Origin: Natrarchaeobius chitinivorans
Lineage (GTDB): Archaea > Halobacteriota > Halobacteria > Halobacteriales > Natrialbaceae
Direction: 5' to 3'
Length of the DNA: 64,000 bases
NCBI RefSeq assembly: GCF_003841505.1
Contig: NZ_REGA01000006.1
Location: 1 to 64,000, forward strand
The notes under the pieces are model-generated. The model did not search any database, was not told where the DNA came from, and saw only the letters and a list, made by a program, of their open reading frames with translations. Shown in pieces: positions 1 to 7,400 of this stretch (its first letter is position 1; the number at the start of each line of letters is the position of its first letter). The position numbers and the translations under genes are program-made.

Positions 1-198
1 CTCAACTACAGCGACCGAAACCACGTCGAAAAGTGGTTTCAGACCGTCTCAATGCGGATCGACCGCTTTCACTCCTTCTGGCGGGGCAGTCCGGCCAGCG
101 CAAGACGCTGGCTCAGACGCTTCAGACACCATTATAACCACGATCGACCGAATCAAGCGCTCAATGGTCGAACACCGGTCGAGGAGGTGCTGAACTAG
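1..198 (+). CDS. IS6-family transposase, C-terminal fragment (cut by window edge)
   Basis: The frame is open from base 1 to a TAG at 196-198 and encodes about 65 residues. The peptide contains HVEKWFQT, MRIDRFHSFWRGS, RRWLRRFRHHYNHDRPNQAL and NGRTPVEEVLN. This matches the end of the DDE catalytic domain of IS6/IS240-type transposases, where the last catalytic glutamate sits in the VEKWF segment. The N-terminal helix-turn-helix and the two catalytic aspartates are outside the window. The stop codon lies inside the presumed terminal inverted repeat, as is usual for these compact elements. Confidence 0.8.
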   Translation, partial: LNYSDRNHVEKWFQTVSMRIDRFHSFWRGSPASARRWLRRFRHHYNHDRPNQALNGRTPVEEVLN

Positions 199-206
199 AC
201 AGTGCC
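1..206 (+). mobile_element. Right end of an IS6-family insertion sequence
   Basis: The window opens inside an insertion sequence. The transposase reading frame stops at 198, and the next bases give an end that reads GGCACTGTCTAGTTCAGC on the opposite strand, the kind of short terminal repeat carried by haloarchaeal IS6 elements. The element should end near 206. The left end and any target duplication lie outside the window, so the family assignment rests on the transposase remnant. Confidence 0.6.
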
Positions 207-246
207 GTCGTTCGGATTGTCCTCTACCAGGAGAACCGTGAGTTCG

Positions 247-735
247 TCAAGTTGGCCGGTCATTGGTGGGACTTTCCGGGAGCTTTACCACTTCGAACCA
301 GAACCGTTCGAACTCCCTGATTGTCTCTTGAAACGCCTGATAGCCGACGGGTTTGGTCATATACGCGTTCGCGTTGTGCCTGTACGATTCGACGATGTCT
401 TGTTCTGCTTCGGAACTCGTGAGGACGACGACCGGAATCTGCGAGAGCGAGTCACTGTCTGCGAGTTCTTCCAGGACCTCTTTCCCGTCTTTCCGGGGCA
501 TCTCCAGGTCCAACAGGATGATATCCGGTCGCGGGGCGTCCTCGTACTCTCCGTCCTGTCGGAGATACGCCATCGCCTCGACGCCGTCGGTAACCACCGA
601 GAGATTGTTGACGATACGTCCTTTCTCGAGGGCTCGCCGGGTCATCTCGACGTCGTTGGGATTATCTTCGGCGAGCAAGATCTCGACTGTGTTACCTTTT
701 CTCGTCGTTTCTGCTGTCGTGTCGTCTGGATTCAT
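247..735 (-). CDS. Single-domain response regulator (Rcp1/CheY type)
   Basis: The 162-residue protein is one receiver domain with no output domain. It has the acidic pocket (ILLAEDNPNDVEM, about residues 19-31), the phosphoacceptor aspartate in ILLDLEMPRKDG (about residue 76), the conserved Thr/Ser in VVVLTSS and the switch lysine in YMTKPVG (about 127). Family knowledge: such stand-alone receivers pass phosphate from bacteriophytochrome-like hybrid kinases. The start codon overlaps the stop of the upstream kinase gene by 4 bp (ATGA), so the two are almost certainly co-transcribed and form a cognate pair. Partner output is unknown. The gene ends about 40 bp from the IS6 end. Confidence 0.92.
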   Translation of the reverse strand: MNPDDTTAETTRKGNTVEILLAEDNPNDVEMTRRALEKGRIVNNLSVVTDGVEAMAYLRQDGEYEDAPRPDIILLDLEMPRKDGKEVLEELADSDSLSQIPVVVLTSSEAEQDIVESYRHNANAYMTKPVGYQAFQETIREFERFWFEVVKLPESPTNDRPT

Positions 736-2231
736 CGTTCAACCTCGGTAGCCGTGGCCGGTGTGGCCGTGTTTGCGATAGTGAAAACGAACGTCGAACC
801 GTCTCCTGGTTCGGACTCGACCCAGATCTCACCGCCGTGTCGCTGGACGATATTGTCACAGATAGCAAGTCCGATCCCTTTCGCCTGGCTGGACGTTTGA
901 TACTGCGCGGTGCTTTTGAAGATGCGAAAGATCTTCTCCTGTCGGCGTTCCTCGATACCGGGACCGTCATCGGCGACTTCGAACCGGTATCCGTCCTGGT
1001 CTTCGTGCGCCCGGATCTGCATCTCGACGGAGGCCTCGCCCGAATGTTCGAGTGCGTTCTTGACGAGGTTCTGGAACAGCTGTCGAAGTTGATCTTTATC
1101 GGCCATCACGGTGGGTAACTCGTCCCACGTGACCGTTCCGTCGTGTTCCTCGAGGAGTGTTCCCAGGTCGTCGACGATGTCCGTGACTACCTCGTCGGTA
1201 TCGACCGGGCTGAACTCGTTACCGCGAGTTGTGACTCGCGAGTAATCGAGGAGGCCGTTGAGCATCGACTGCATCCGCTGGGTGGCGGTAACGACGATGT
1301 CGATGAGTCGATCGGCTTCGTCGTCGAGTTCGTCTCCGTACTCCTCCGAGATGAGTTCCGTGTAGTTCGACACTGTCCGAAGCGGTTCTTGCAGATCGTG
1401 GGAGGTGACGTACGCGAACTGCTCGAGGCGCTCGTTCGATTCCTCGAGCCGTCGTTCGTGTTCTTTGCGCTCAGTCACGTCCCGTGCGAACCCGATCAGG
1501 TATTCAACCGCGTCGTCGCTGAAAACGGGCTCTCCCTGCACCCACACCCACCGGCTGAACTGCTCTTTAGCGTTGACTCGATACTCCAGATCGATCGATT
1601 CGCCGGTGGAGAGCCGTTCCATCGCTTCCCGTACCCGTTCGCGATCGTCGGGATGGACCGCCTCCAGAAACGCCGTCGAATCCGTTCGAAGCTCGTCGAT
1701 CGATTGTCCCCACACGTCCTCGTAGGAATCAGTCACGTAGAGCAAGTCCATCCAGTCCGGGGTAAACATCCAGAGCACGTCCTCGGTCGTCTCGACGAGC
1801 GTTTGCAACTGGTAACGCTCGTCCGCGTTCGTTTGCTGTGCTCGATATCGTTGGACCTCCCGTTCGACCCGACGAGCGAGGCGTGTCGCCTGTGTGCCGT
1901 CGTTCCGACGTTCGATGCAGGCGTCTGCTCCGGCGTTCAGTGCTTCCGTGACTTCCTCCTCGGCTATCACCGCAGGAACGAGCACGAAGGGGACGTTGGT
2001 ATTGCGCTTTCTCACTGCGCGCAACAACGCGAGGGCATCCATCTCCGGTGGGTTGTGTCCGCTGACGATTCCATCGCTGTCCTCGAGGTGGTCGAGGATC
2101 GATTCGGGGACGGCAGGGACCGATACGATCTCCACCGTACCATCGAGTCGAGCTACCATGGCCGTCGTTACGTCGGATTCGTCGCCGATCCACAGCAGCC
2201 GTATCACGTCCTCCTCATCGTCCGGTTCCAT
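732..2231 (-). CDS. PAS-domain sensor histidine kinase with degenerate N-terminal receiver
   Basis: The 499-residue protein has three parts. Residues 10-125 have a receiver fold, but where the phosphoacceptor Asp is expected the sequence reads GIVSGHNPPEMDAL, so this domain is probably not phosphorylated. Residues 145-255 form a PAS/PAC sensor ending in FARDVTERKEHERRL. The kinase core has the histidine in VTSHDLQEPLR (about 275) and ATP-binding G boxes ADDGPGIEE and KGIGLAICDNIVQRHGG. No membrane segment is visible, so it is likely a cytosolic sensor. It overlaps the response regulator gene by 4 bp. The signal sensed cannot be deduced; the PAS domain has no obvious cofactor-binding cysteine or histidine signature. 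Confidence 0.92.
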   Translation of the reverse strand: MEPDDEEDVIRLLWIGDESDVTTAMVARLDGTVEIVSVPAVPESILDHLEDSDGIVSGHNPPEMDALALLRAVRKRNTNVPFVLVPAVIAEEEVTEALNAGADACIERRNDGTQATRLARRVEREVQRYRAQQTNADERYQLQTLVETTEDVLWMFTPDWMDLLYVTDSYEDVWGQSIDELRTDSTAFLEAVHPDDRERVREAMERLSTGESIDLEYRVNAKEQFSRWVWVQGEPVFSDDAVEYLIGFARDVTERKEHERRLEESNERLEQFAYVTSHDLQEPLRTVSNYTELISEEYGDELDDEADRLIDIVVTATQRMQSMLNGLLDYSRVTTRGNEFSPVDTDEVVTDIVDDLGTLLEEHDGTVTWDELPTVMADKDQLRQLFQNLVKNALEHSGEASVEMQIRAHEDQDGYRFEVADDGPGIEERRQEKIFRIFKSTAQYQTSSQAKGIGLAICDNIVQRHGGEIWVESEPGDGSTFVFTIANTATPATATEVER

Positions 2232-2490
2232 ACAGTCCGTGTCACCTATTGGCTGCGGAACTATCGTCTACGTCCGCCCATGAGTGTTTGGGCCGACGTG
2301 ACACAACGCCTTCACGCAACTACCAGAACTGAGTAAGCTATGTCACGTCCCACCCCTCATCAGACCCTGACGATTTTTCAGGAGATGAGTTTATGCTACC
2401 GTCTCGCATAGTCGGACAGGCGAGCGTTCTTCGTGCCGGGCGGTGGGCGGTGACGTGGCTGTCGTATAGAACGCGAGGAGAGACAACCCA

Positions 2491-2784
2491 ATGCCAACGT
2501 ACATCCACCTCACGAGTTTTACCGGAGACGGCGTCCAGAACATTACGGAGAGCCCCGATCGCCTCGATAACGCCAAGGAACTGGCTACGTCCTTGAATGG
2601 CGAGTTCGAGGAGTTTTTCCTGACGATGGGACAGTACGACATCGTAGCAATCACGGAATTTCCGGACGACGAGACAGCAGCGAAATTCTCCCTTGGTGTC
2701 GCCAGCGAAGGGGCCGTCACGACCGAGACACTCAAAGCGTTCCCCGAGGACGAATACCGTGACGTAATCGCTGGCCTCCCATAA
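2491..2784 (+). CDS. GYD-domain protein
   Basis: The 97-residue protein begins MPTYIHLTSFTGDGVQNI and contains the GxYD-type core FLTMGQYDIVAITEFPDD followed by KAFPEDEYRDVI, typical of small GYD-domain proteins (COG4274). These are ferredoxin-like folds found across archaea and bacteria with no established biochemical role. A TATA-like box at about 2463-2469 is 22-28 bp upstream, and a purine-rich GAGGAG lies between, so a leaderless or very short leader transcript is likely. The gene stands alone between the kinase operon and the IS200/IS605 element, which begins within about 50 bp of its stop codon. Confidence 0.88.
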   Translation: MPTYIHLTSFTGDGVQNITESPDRLDNAKELATSLNGEFEEFFLTMGQYDIVAITEFPDDETAAKFSLGVASEGAVTTETLKAFPEDEYRDVIAGLP

Positions 2785-2861
2785 GGAACGATCCAGTCGT
2801 TAAACTGCCTTTCAGCAACCGGCAAAATCTAAACGAAAAGCAGCGCGAGTTCCCCGCCCTT

Positions 2862-2905
2862 CCGAAAACCTGCGGTTTTCGGCTTTCGCAAATCTTCGAT
2901 TTGCG
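2862..2905. repeat. Paired hairpins at the left end of the IS200/IS605 element
   Basis: Two perfect inverted repeats are adjacent: CCGAAAACC/GGTTTTCGG (9-bp arms, 3-nt loop, 2862-2882) and CGCAAATC/GATTTGCG (8-bp arms, 3-nt loop, 2887-2905). They lie just downstream of the tnpA stop. In IS200/IS605 elements, hairpins near each end are the single-stranded substrates recognised by TnpA. They could also end transcription of tnpA. Confidence 0.7.
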
Positions 2906-2933
2906 TCAACACCGTGGCCGGGGGTGAAGCGCG

Positions 2934-3341
2934 TCACTCCGGCGCGTGTTCCGTCTCTTCGATATACCGTTCAACCACTTCCTCCGACACCGCACCTGTC
3001 GTTCCCACGTAGTACCCAACCTTCCAGAATCCGCCACCCCAGAAATACGACTCCCGAATCTCGGGATACCGCTCTAGCAAGTGCTTACCCGAGTACGACT
3101 TGAACTGCCGGGCGAGGTCGGCTGGGCTGTGTTTTGGGTCGCACTGGACGAACAGGTGTACGTGGTCGTCTGCAATCTCCAACGCCAGAATTTTCTGCCC
3201 GAAGTGGTCGGAAGTCTCATCAAAAAACTCTCGTACATCGTCTTCAGCCACGTTGAGAACCGGGTGTCGGTACTTGGGACACCAGACAAAATGATACTTA
3301 CAGGAACTAACCGAATGTGCGTGACTGCGGTACTCTTCCAT
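2934..3341 (-). CDS. tnpA: IS200/IS605 transposase TnpA (Y1 HUH)
   Basis: The 135-residue protein has the normal length and layout of the family. The opening segment SVSSCKYHFVWCPKYRHPVL is typical. The HUH metal-binding motif is DDHVHLFV, and the nucleophilic tyrosine lies in the helix containing WKVGYYVGTTG, followed by the ERYIE segment. The enzyme cuts and rejoins single-stranded DNA at the ends of its element. The gene is divergent from tnpB, whose possible upstream starts overlap the tnpA 5' end. Nothing is missing, so the element may still move on its own. Confidence 0.95.
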   Translation of the reverse strand: MEEYRSHAHSVSSCKYHFVWCPKYRHPVLNVAEDDVREFFDETSDHFGQKILALEIADDHVHLFVQCDPKHSPADLARQFKSYSGKHLLERYPEIRESYFWGGGFWKVGYYVGTTGAVSEEVVERYIEETEHAPE

Positions 3342-3385
3342 CCCTAATCCCTACATTTATGACAATCTGGAACGATTGTCAATGC

Positions 3386-4744
3386 ATGGGTGAAGAAGCC
3401 ACGAAGACGATCCAGACGCGCCTCCACATAGCGTCTGGTGAACGATCGTGGCTTCACGACGCCCGTCTCGCCTCACGCGAGCTCTTCAACCAAACCATCC
3501 GCCTCAAACAACAAGGGTACAATCGCACCGAGATACAGAAGGAGGTTGACCGCGACGACTTCTTACGGAACAACAAGTGCGCTGTCGTCGGCAAAGCCCT
3601 CCAAACATGGGACTCCTACCAATCACTCAAAGAATGGTGGGAGAACCAAGACGACCCTGACGGCGGGAAGCCAACGCCGCCGAGTACGGACAAATCTGGT
3701 GCATACCCGCTTGTGATGGCGCACACGGAAGGCTACCGCCTCACCGTGGACGACGACACGAACCGCATCCAGTTCCGCATCAGCCCGAAACCCTACAAGA
3801 AGGTGAAGGGTCATCTGCGCGGCGAGCCGGACGCGATGGACGAACTTCGAGATGCCCTCACGTCGGATGAGGTGGATGTGGGGCAGGCCGAACTCCTGTC
3901 TCGAAAATCAAAGATTTTCGACGAGTCATCGAAGTGCCACGGCACTTCGAGATACCGCGATGGCGTGTACTACCTACACGTCACGGTCACACGCGAGTTC
4001 GACGTGCCCGAACCCGACACCAGCGACACGCTTGTTGGCGTGGACATCAACGAGCGCAATGTCGCACTCACCGCCCTTGGCCGCGAGACGATGCAGACGA
4101 AAGGTACACTCGTCCTCGATTACGGACGAGTCAAGCAGGAACGCCAACGCTACCACACTATCACCACTCGCTGTCAAGAACACGGCAAAACGCGCATCCA
4201 CCACAGACTCGGTGACAAGGAGGAGCGGTTCACCGAGTGGGTGTTGCATCGGCTTTCCCGTGCTGTCGTGGAGTTCGCAGAGCAGTTCTCGAATCCGGTT
4301 ATCGTGTTCGAGGATATGAGCGGCATCCGCGACGAAATCAAGTACGGGACGTATATGAACCGCCGATTGCACAAACTACCGTTCCACAAGTTCGAGAAGT
4401 TTGTCTCGTACAAGGCGACGTGGCGAGAGATTCCCACGGATACGGTGGATGCGTACTATAACTCGCAGACGTGTTCGTGCTGTGGTGGGCGTGGAGATCG
4501 GCAGGGACGGCGGTTCCGCTGTCCGAACGACGAGTGTGACGTGGTGCAAGACCACGCTGACCGGAATGCATCGGTGAACATCGCGTGGCGTGAGAAGGCG
4601 AAACTCGATGGGAACACAACGAATTACCGGACTCACAAAACCCAGCCGCAGGTGCGGGTGGTGCGTCTGTCCGGGTCGGGGCGCGTAAGCCGCCCAGCCT
4701 CATCCCGCTCGCTCGCCGAGCAGGGAGTGCTAGCGCACGGCTGA
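3386..4744 (+). CDS. tnpB: RNA-guided endonuclease TnpB (IS200/IS605 OrfB)
   Basis: From the chosen start the product has 452 residues. The RuvC-like catalytic acids are present: Asp about 220 in GVDINERNVALTALG, Glu about 309 in VFEDMSGIRDE and Asp about 392 in HADRNASVNIAWR. The zinc ribbon TCSCCGG...RCPNDEC lies between the last two. TnpB proteins use a guide RNA made from the element's right end to cut DNA at the donor site. Upstream in-frame ATGs at 3317 and 3359 exist; 3386 (MGEEATKTIQTRLHIASG) was chosen because homologues begin with this beta strand and 3317 lies inside tnpA. The last 40 or so codons before the stop probably double as guide-RNA scaffold. Confidence 0.92.
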   Translation: MGEEATKTIQTRLHIASGERSWLHDARLASRELFNQTIRLKQQGYNRTEIQKEVDRDDFLRNNKCAVVGKALQTWDSYQSLKEWWENQDDPDGGKPTPPSTDKSGAYPLVMAHTEGYRLTVDDDTNRIQFRISPKPYKKVKGHLRGEPDAMDELRDALTSDEVDVGQAELLSRKSKIFDESSKCHGTSRYRDGVYYLHVTVTREFDVPEPDTSDTLVGVDINERNVALTALGRETMQTKGTLVLDYGRVKQERQRYHTITTRCQEHGKTRIHHRLGDKEERFTEWVLHRLSRAVVEFAEQFSNPVIVFEDMSGIRDEIKYGTYMNRRLHKLPFHKFEKFVSYKATWREIPTDTVDAYYNSQTCSCCGGRGDRQGRRFRCPNDECDVVQDHADRNASVNIAWREKAKLDGNTTNYRTHKTQPQVRVVRLSGSGRVSRPASSRSLAEQGVLAHG

Positions 4745-4758
4745 GGGAACTACAAAAG

Positions 4759-4780
4759 CCTCGGGCCACCGCGCCCGAGG
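4759..4780 (+). ncRNA. Right-end hairpin of the IS200/IS605 element; likely end of the TnpB guide (omega/re) RNA
   Basis: CCTCGGGC and GCCCGAGG form a perfect 8-bp stem with a 6-nt loop, starting 14 bp after the tnpB stop. In TnpB systems the guide RNA covers the end of tnpB and the right-end hairpin, and its guide is the DNA just outside the element (here from about 4781-4790 onward). The RNA's 5' limit is not visible. Its assignment rests on family knowledge plus this hairpin. Confidence 0.55.
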
Positions 4781-4901
4781 TTGTTTACTCCAGCAGACCA
4801 ACTGAAACCGATCACTGGCTGATGGATGCAAGAAGGCCGTTCTCGAGCCCTGTCTCGAGGCCGAACGTACAACTGCGTCGGTATCGTGGGTCGGGACGAC
4901 T

Positions 4902-5699
4902 ATGCCGCTCGATCCGTCGGCCGCGACGTCGCGCGTTCGTTCGACGGTCGATCGCGTCGCTCGAGAGACGTATCACCGGTTGGCGGGCGAAAACTACGAG
5001 CGCGAATGGATCTCGAGGCGCAACCGAACGCCGGCGGGGAACTTCCGTTGTCTCGAGCCGATCAATCGCCACGGGAACGACGCGATGTTGGCGGAACTGG
5101 ACGACGCCTGCGGTCCCGAGGCCGTCGTCTACGACGTCGGGGCGAACGTCGGCATCTACGCGCTCGCGCTCTCGAGCGAGAGTGCCGGTCGCCGGGTTGT
5201 CGCCTTCGAACCGTCGCCGTCCGTCGCCGACCGCCTCCGGGCGAACGTGCGGTTGAACGGTCTCGAGGATCGGATCGACGTCGAAGCGTTCGGAATCGGC
5301 GAACGAGTGGGCGAGCGGTCGTTCTACCGGTCGTCGAACCCGGAACTCTCCGCGTTCGATCGGGCGAATGCAACCCGATGGGGCGCGACCGTCGTCGACG
5401 TGCGGACGGTCCCGGTTCGCCCGCTCGACGCGCTCGCGTCGGGACTCGGGGGCGAACGACGAATCGAGAACGACTTTCCGCCCCCGGACGCGATCAAAAT
5501 CGACGTCGAGGGCGCAGCCCCCGAGGTCCTCCGCGGCGCTCGCCGGACCCTCGAGCGGTACGGCCCCGTCGTGTTCGTCGAACCTCACGGGGACGAACTC
5601 GAGCGCGACGTTCCAGGTGAAATCAGGGGGGTGCTCGAGGAGTGTGGATACGGCCGCCGGGAGCGCGCCGGGTACTGGCGATGTTCGCCGAGGCAGTGA
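4902..5699 (+). CDS. FkbM-family SAM-dependent methyltransferase
   Basis: The 265-residue protein contains the SAM-binding motif I VVYDVGANVGIYALAL (about residues 69-85), the acidic end of strand 2 in VVAFEPSPSVADRLRANV and the FkbM signature IKIDVEGAAPEVLRGA (about 198-213). FkbM enzymes O-methylate sugars or other small molecules, and in haloarchaea are often linked to glycan modification; the substrate cannot be told here because no glycosyltransferase is adjacent. No signal peptide or membrane segment is seen, so it is cytosolic. The gene stands alone between the IS element and a dispersed repeat copy that starts 8 bp after the stop. Confidence 0.88.
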   Translation: MPLDPSAATSRVRSTVDRVARETYHRLAGENYEREWISRRNRTPAGNFRCLEPINRHGNDAMLAELDDACGPEAVVYDVGANVGIYALALSSESAGRRVVAFEPSPSVADRLRANVRLNGLEDRIDVEAFGIGERVGERSFYRSSNPELSAFDRANATRWGATVVDVRTVPVRPLDALASGLGGERRIENDFPPPDAIKIDVEGAAPEVLRGARRTLERYGPVVFVEPHGDELERDVPGEIRGVLEECGYGRRERAGYWRCSPRQ

Positions 5700-5707
5700 C
5701 CGGAGTC

Positions 5708-5791
5708 TGATACGGATTGCTGTCGGTCAGTACCGGTGTACCCGTGACACGGTATGGATACGCCGGAACGTCGGTACAGCAATCCGTCTGA
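5708..5791. repeat. Dispersed palindromic repeat, copy 1 (TGA-flanked)
   Basis: Outer arms TACGGATTGCTGT and ACAGCAATCCGT(C) enclose a central palindrome. The copy is bounded by TGA at 5708-5710 and TGA at 5789-5791, a direct and not inverted arrangement. The other copies are listed at their own positions. Confidence 0.8.
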
Positions 5792-5830
5792 CCCTACTCG
5801 TGGTCGATATACCCCTGTGGCCGTACGCCC

Positions 5831-6025
5831 CTACTCGTGGTCGGACGCCGAATCGGGGATCGGCGGCGCGATGTGACACCCACAGGGGCCGGCAATCGCG
5901 TCCGTCGGGCCGACTATCGTCGTCCGGGCGATTGGATAGCCACAGATCGGGCAGGGCCGCAGCGACGACTCTTCGGGATTAGGGATCGAGTCGCCGTCGG
6001 CGTCAGCTTCGCTCGAGTCCGTCAT
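5831..6025 (-). CDS. Small zinc-binding protein (CPxCG type)
   Basis: A 64-residue protein beginning MTDSSEADADGDSIPNPEES, with zinc ligands in LRPCPICGYPIART and AGPCGCHIAPP. The pattern CPxCG...CGC/H is that of haloarchaeal zinc microproteins, which probably bind one zinc ion and act as regulators or adaptors. An in-frame ATG 18 bp upstream (6043) is possible; 6025 was chosen because the acidic N-terminus is typical. The last five codons recur as a short direct repeat (CCCTACTCGTGGTCG at 5792-5806 and 5830-5844), probably a local duplication. No function is known. Confidence 0.7.
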   Translation of the reverse strand: MTDSSEADADGDSIPNPEESSLRPCPICGYPIARTTIVGPTDAIAGPCGCHIAPPIPDSASDHE

Positions 6026-6377
6026 GGCCCCCTCCGGGGGCAAGCGGGCGCGCTCGAGGTCGATATTCTGGGGACGTACTGTCTGAAGATAGACATCAAA
6101 CCGCTGAGTGCCGTCGCTGCTCGTATCGGGCGATTCGTCGCTCGTGCGAGACGTTTATGTCTCGGTAGTCTATACCAAATCATGGCAACCATTGCAACCG
6201 CGATGGAAGCCACGTCTCGGGTGCTGGTTCCACCCGGGGCATTTCGGCGCATGCCCCCTGCGACGGCTGGAGTGTAGCTTCCATTCTAATTGTTGACTGT
6301 TAGTTACTTATATCTATTGTTGAGTGACAGCAACAAGTGGGAGAAACGAGACTCGAGGGAGGAGTTTTCCCCTCGAG
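6026..6377. other. Gene-poor stretch with a possible truncated coding remnant (6182-6277)
   Basis: No full gene was found. On the plus strand a TATA-like TTTATG at about 6152-6157 is 25-30 bp upstream of an ATG at 6182, which opens a 31-codon frame beginning MATIATAMEATSRVLVPPG. The start resembles those of haloarchaeal HTH-10 regulators, but the frame ends at once, so this may be a broken gene or chance. The end of the stretch (6290-6340) is A/T-rich. Confidence 0.3.
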
Positions 6378-7400
6378 TCAGCCCGTATCCGAAAAACGGC
6401 CGTCCTCGGAGTCCGCAGTGAGGCGGTCGACGAGGACGACCAGTACGACGGCGTGGACGGAGCCGACGACCGCGACGCTGAGAGCGGTCCCCACGTGGGG
6501 GACCTGTGCGAGCGCCCACGAGCCCAGTCCGAGAATCACGACGAGTCCGAAGAGCGTCGTCCCCTGGCCCCGAGAGCCTCGCCAGCTCGTACGGATCGAT
6601 CGGACGGGACGCCCCTCGAGGAGGATCACTACCGGCCACAGGAAGAGCCGGACGAAGACGTACGCCACGACCGCGAGCAGTGCGAGCGCGACCAGCAGGC
6701 TCCCGCCGGTGTACTCGAGGCCGATTTCCTCGAACAACCGGCCGGAAAAGCCGATTGCGAGCACGAAGCCGACGTACTCGCCGAGGCGGTCCAGCCGAGG
6801 CTCCACGCCGCCGGCTCGAGCGACTGTGAGCCAGCCGGCTCCGGCGACGACGACCAGTGTGACCACCTCGAGACCGAGGCCGTAGACGAGCGTCGACCGC
6901 GGAAGGTCGACGAGTGCCCCCAGCGGCCGCACGATGGTCGGCGTCCCCGTCGGATAGAACGTGTACGAGACGGTAATGGTCGAACCGTCGATTCCCGGCG
7001 CGGTGGGGAGCGGGTCGCGTTCGCGAAGCCACTCGGCCGCGAGGAGGACGACGCCAGCCACGAGGAACGGAATCCAGAGGAAAGGGTCTCGATAGAGTCG
7101 GCCGAACGCCGCTCGAAGCACTGAGCCGTTTCCGTTCCCGCCGTTTTGGCCCGATTCGTCGTTCGGCGTCCGTCTCGGTTCGCTTCCTGGCGGGGCGTCC
7201 GACTCGAGGAGGGTTCCCGGCGGGGCGTCTGGCGTCTCCGGAGGTGTGTCGTTCTCGCCCGGCGAAGAAGACGCCGTTCCATCATCTGCCTCCGCTCTTT
7301 GTCCTCCGGATTCGGGGTTCGAATCCGTCCCCCGGCCGTTCGCTTCCTGGTTCGATCCCCCACCGCGGTCACCCGAATCGGCGTCGCGGTCTCCCGTCAT
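6378..7400 (-). CDS. Multi-pass membrane protein with long acidic N-terminal linker
   Basis: The 340-residue protein has a roughly 110-residue disordered N-terminus rich in Asp, Gly, Glu, Pro and Ser, then about six hydrophobic segments (for example DPFLWIPFLVAGVVLLAAEW, LVYGLGLEVVTLVVVAGAGW, LLVALALLAVVAYVFVRLFL). No transporter or enzyme motif was recognised. The start overlaps the stop of the upstream Tat-exported beta-propeller gene by 4 bp (ATGA), so both are made from one transcript. A structural or assembly link between an extracellular beta-propeller and this membrane protein is an inference from that coupling. Confidence 0.75.
   Translation of the reverse strand: MTGDRDADSGDRGGGSNQEANGRGTDSNPESGGQRAEADDGTASSSPGENDTPPETPDAPPGTLLESDAPPGSEPRRTPNDESGQNGGNGNGSVLRAAFGRLYRDPFLWIPFLVAGVVLLAAEWLRERDPLPTAPGIDGSTITVSYTFYPTGTPTIVRPLGALVDLPRSTLVYGLGLEVVTLVVVAGAGWLTVARAGGVEPRLDRLGEYVGFVLAIGFSGRLFEEIGLEYTGGSLLVALALLAVVAYVFVRLFLWPVVILLEGRPVRSIRTSWRGSRGQGTTLFGLVVILGLGSWALAQVPHVGTALSVAVVGSVHAVVLVVLVDRLTADSEDGRFSDTG

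Larger units (their letters stand above)
2826..4790. mobile_element. IS200/IS605-family insertion sequence with divergent tnpA and tnpB
   Basis: The element holds a complete Y1 HUH transposase (tnpA, minus strand) and a complete RuvC-type RNA-guided nuclease gene (tnpB, plus strand) whose 5' ends face each other. Subterminal hairpins lie at both sides: two at 2862-2905 and one at 4759-4780. Elements of this family lack terminal inverted repeats and transpose as single strands, so the exact boundaries cannot be set from one copy. The limits given are estimates from the outer hairpins. Both proteins keep their catalytic residues, so the copy looks potentially active. Confidence 0.75.

Noticed and set aside
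1143-2336. Long plus-strand frame opposite the histidine kinase
   Set aside because: Antisense shadow in GC-rich DNA; no domain features, while the opposite strand encodes a complete kinase.
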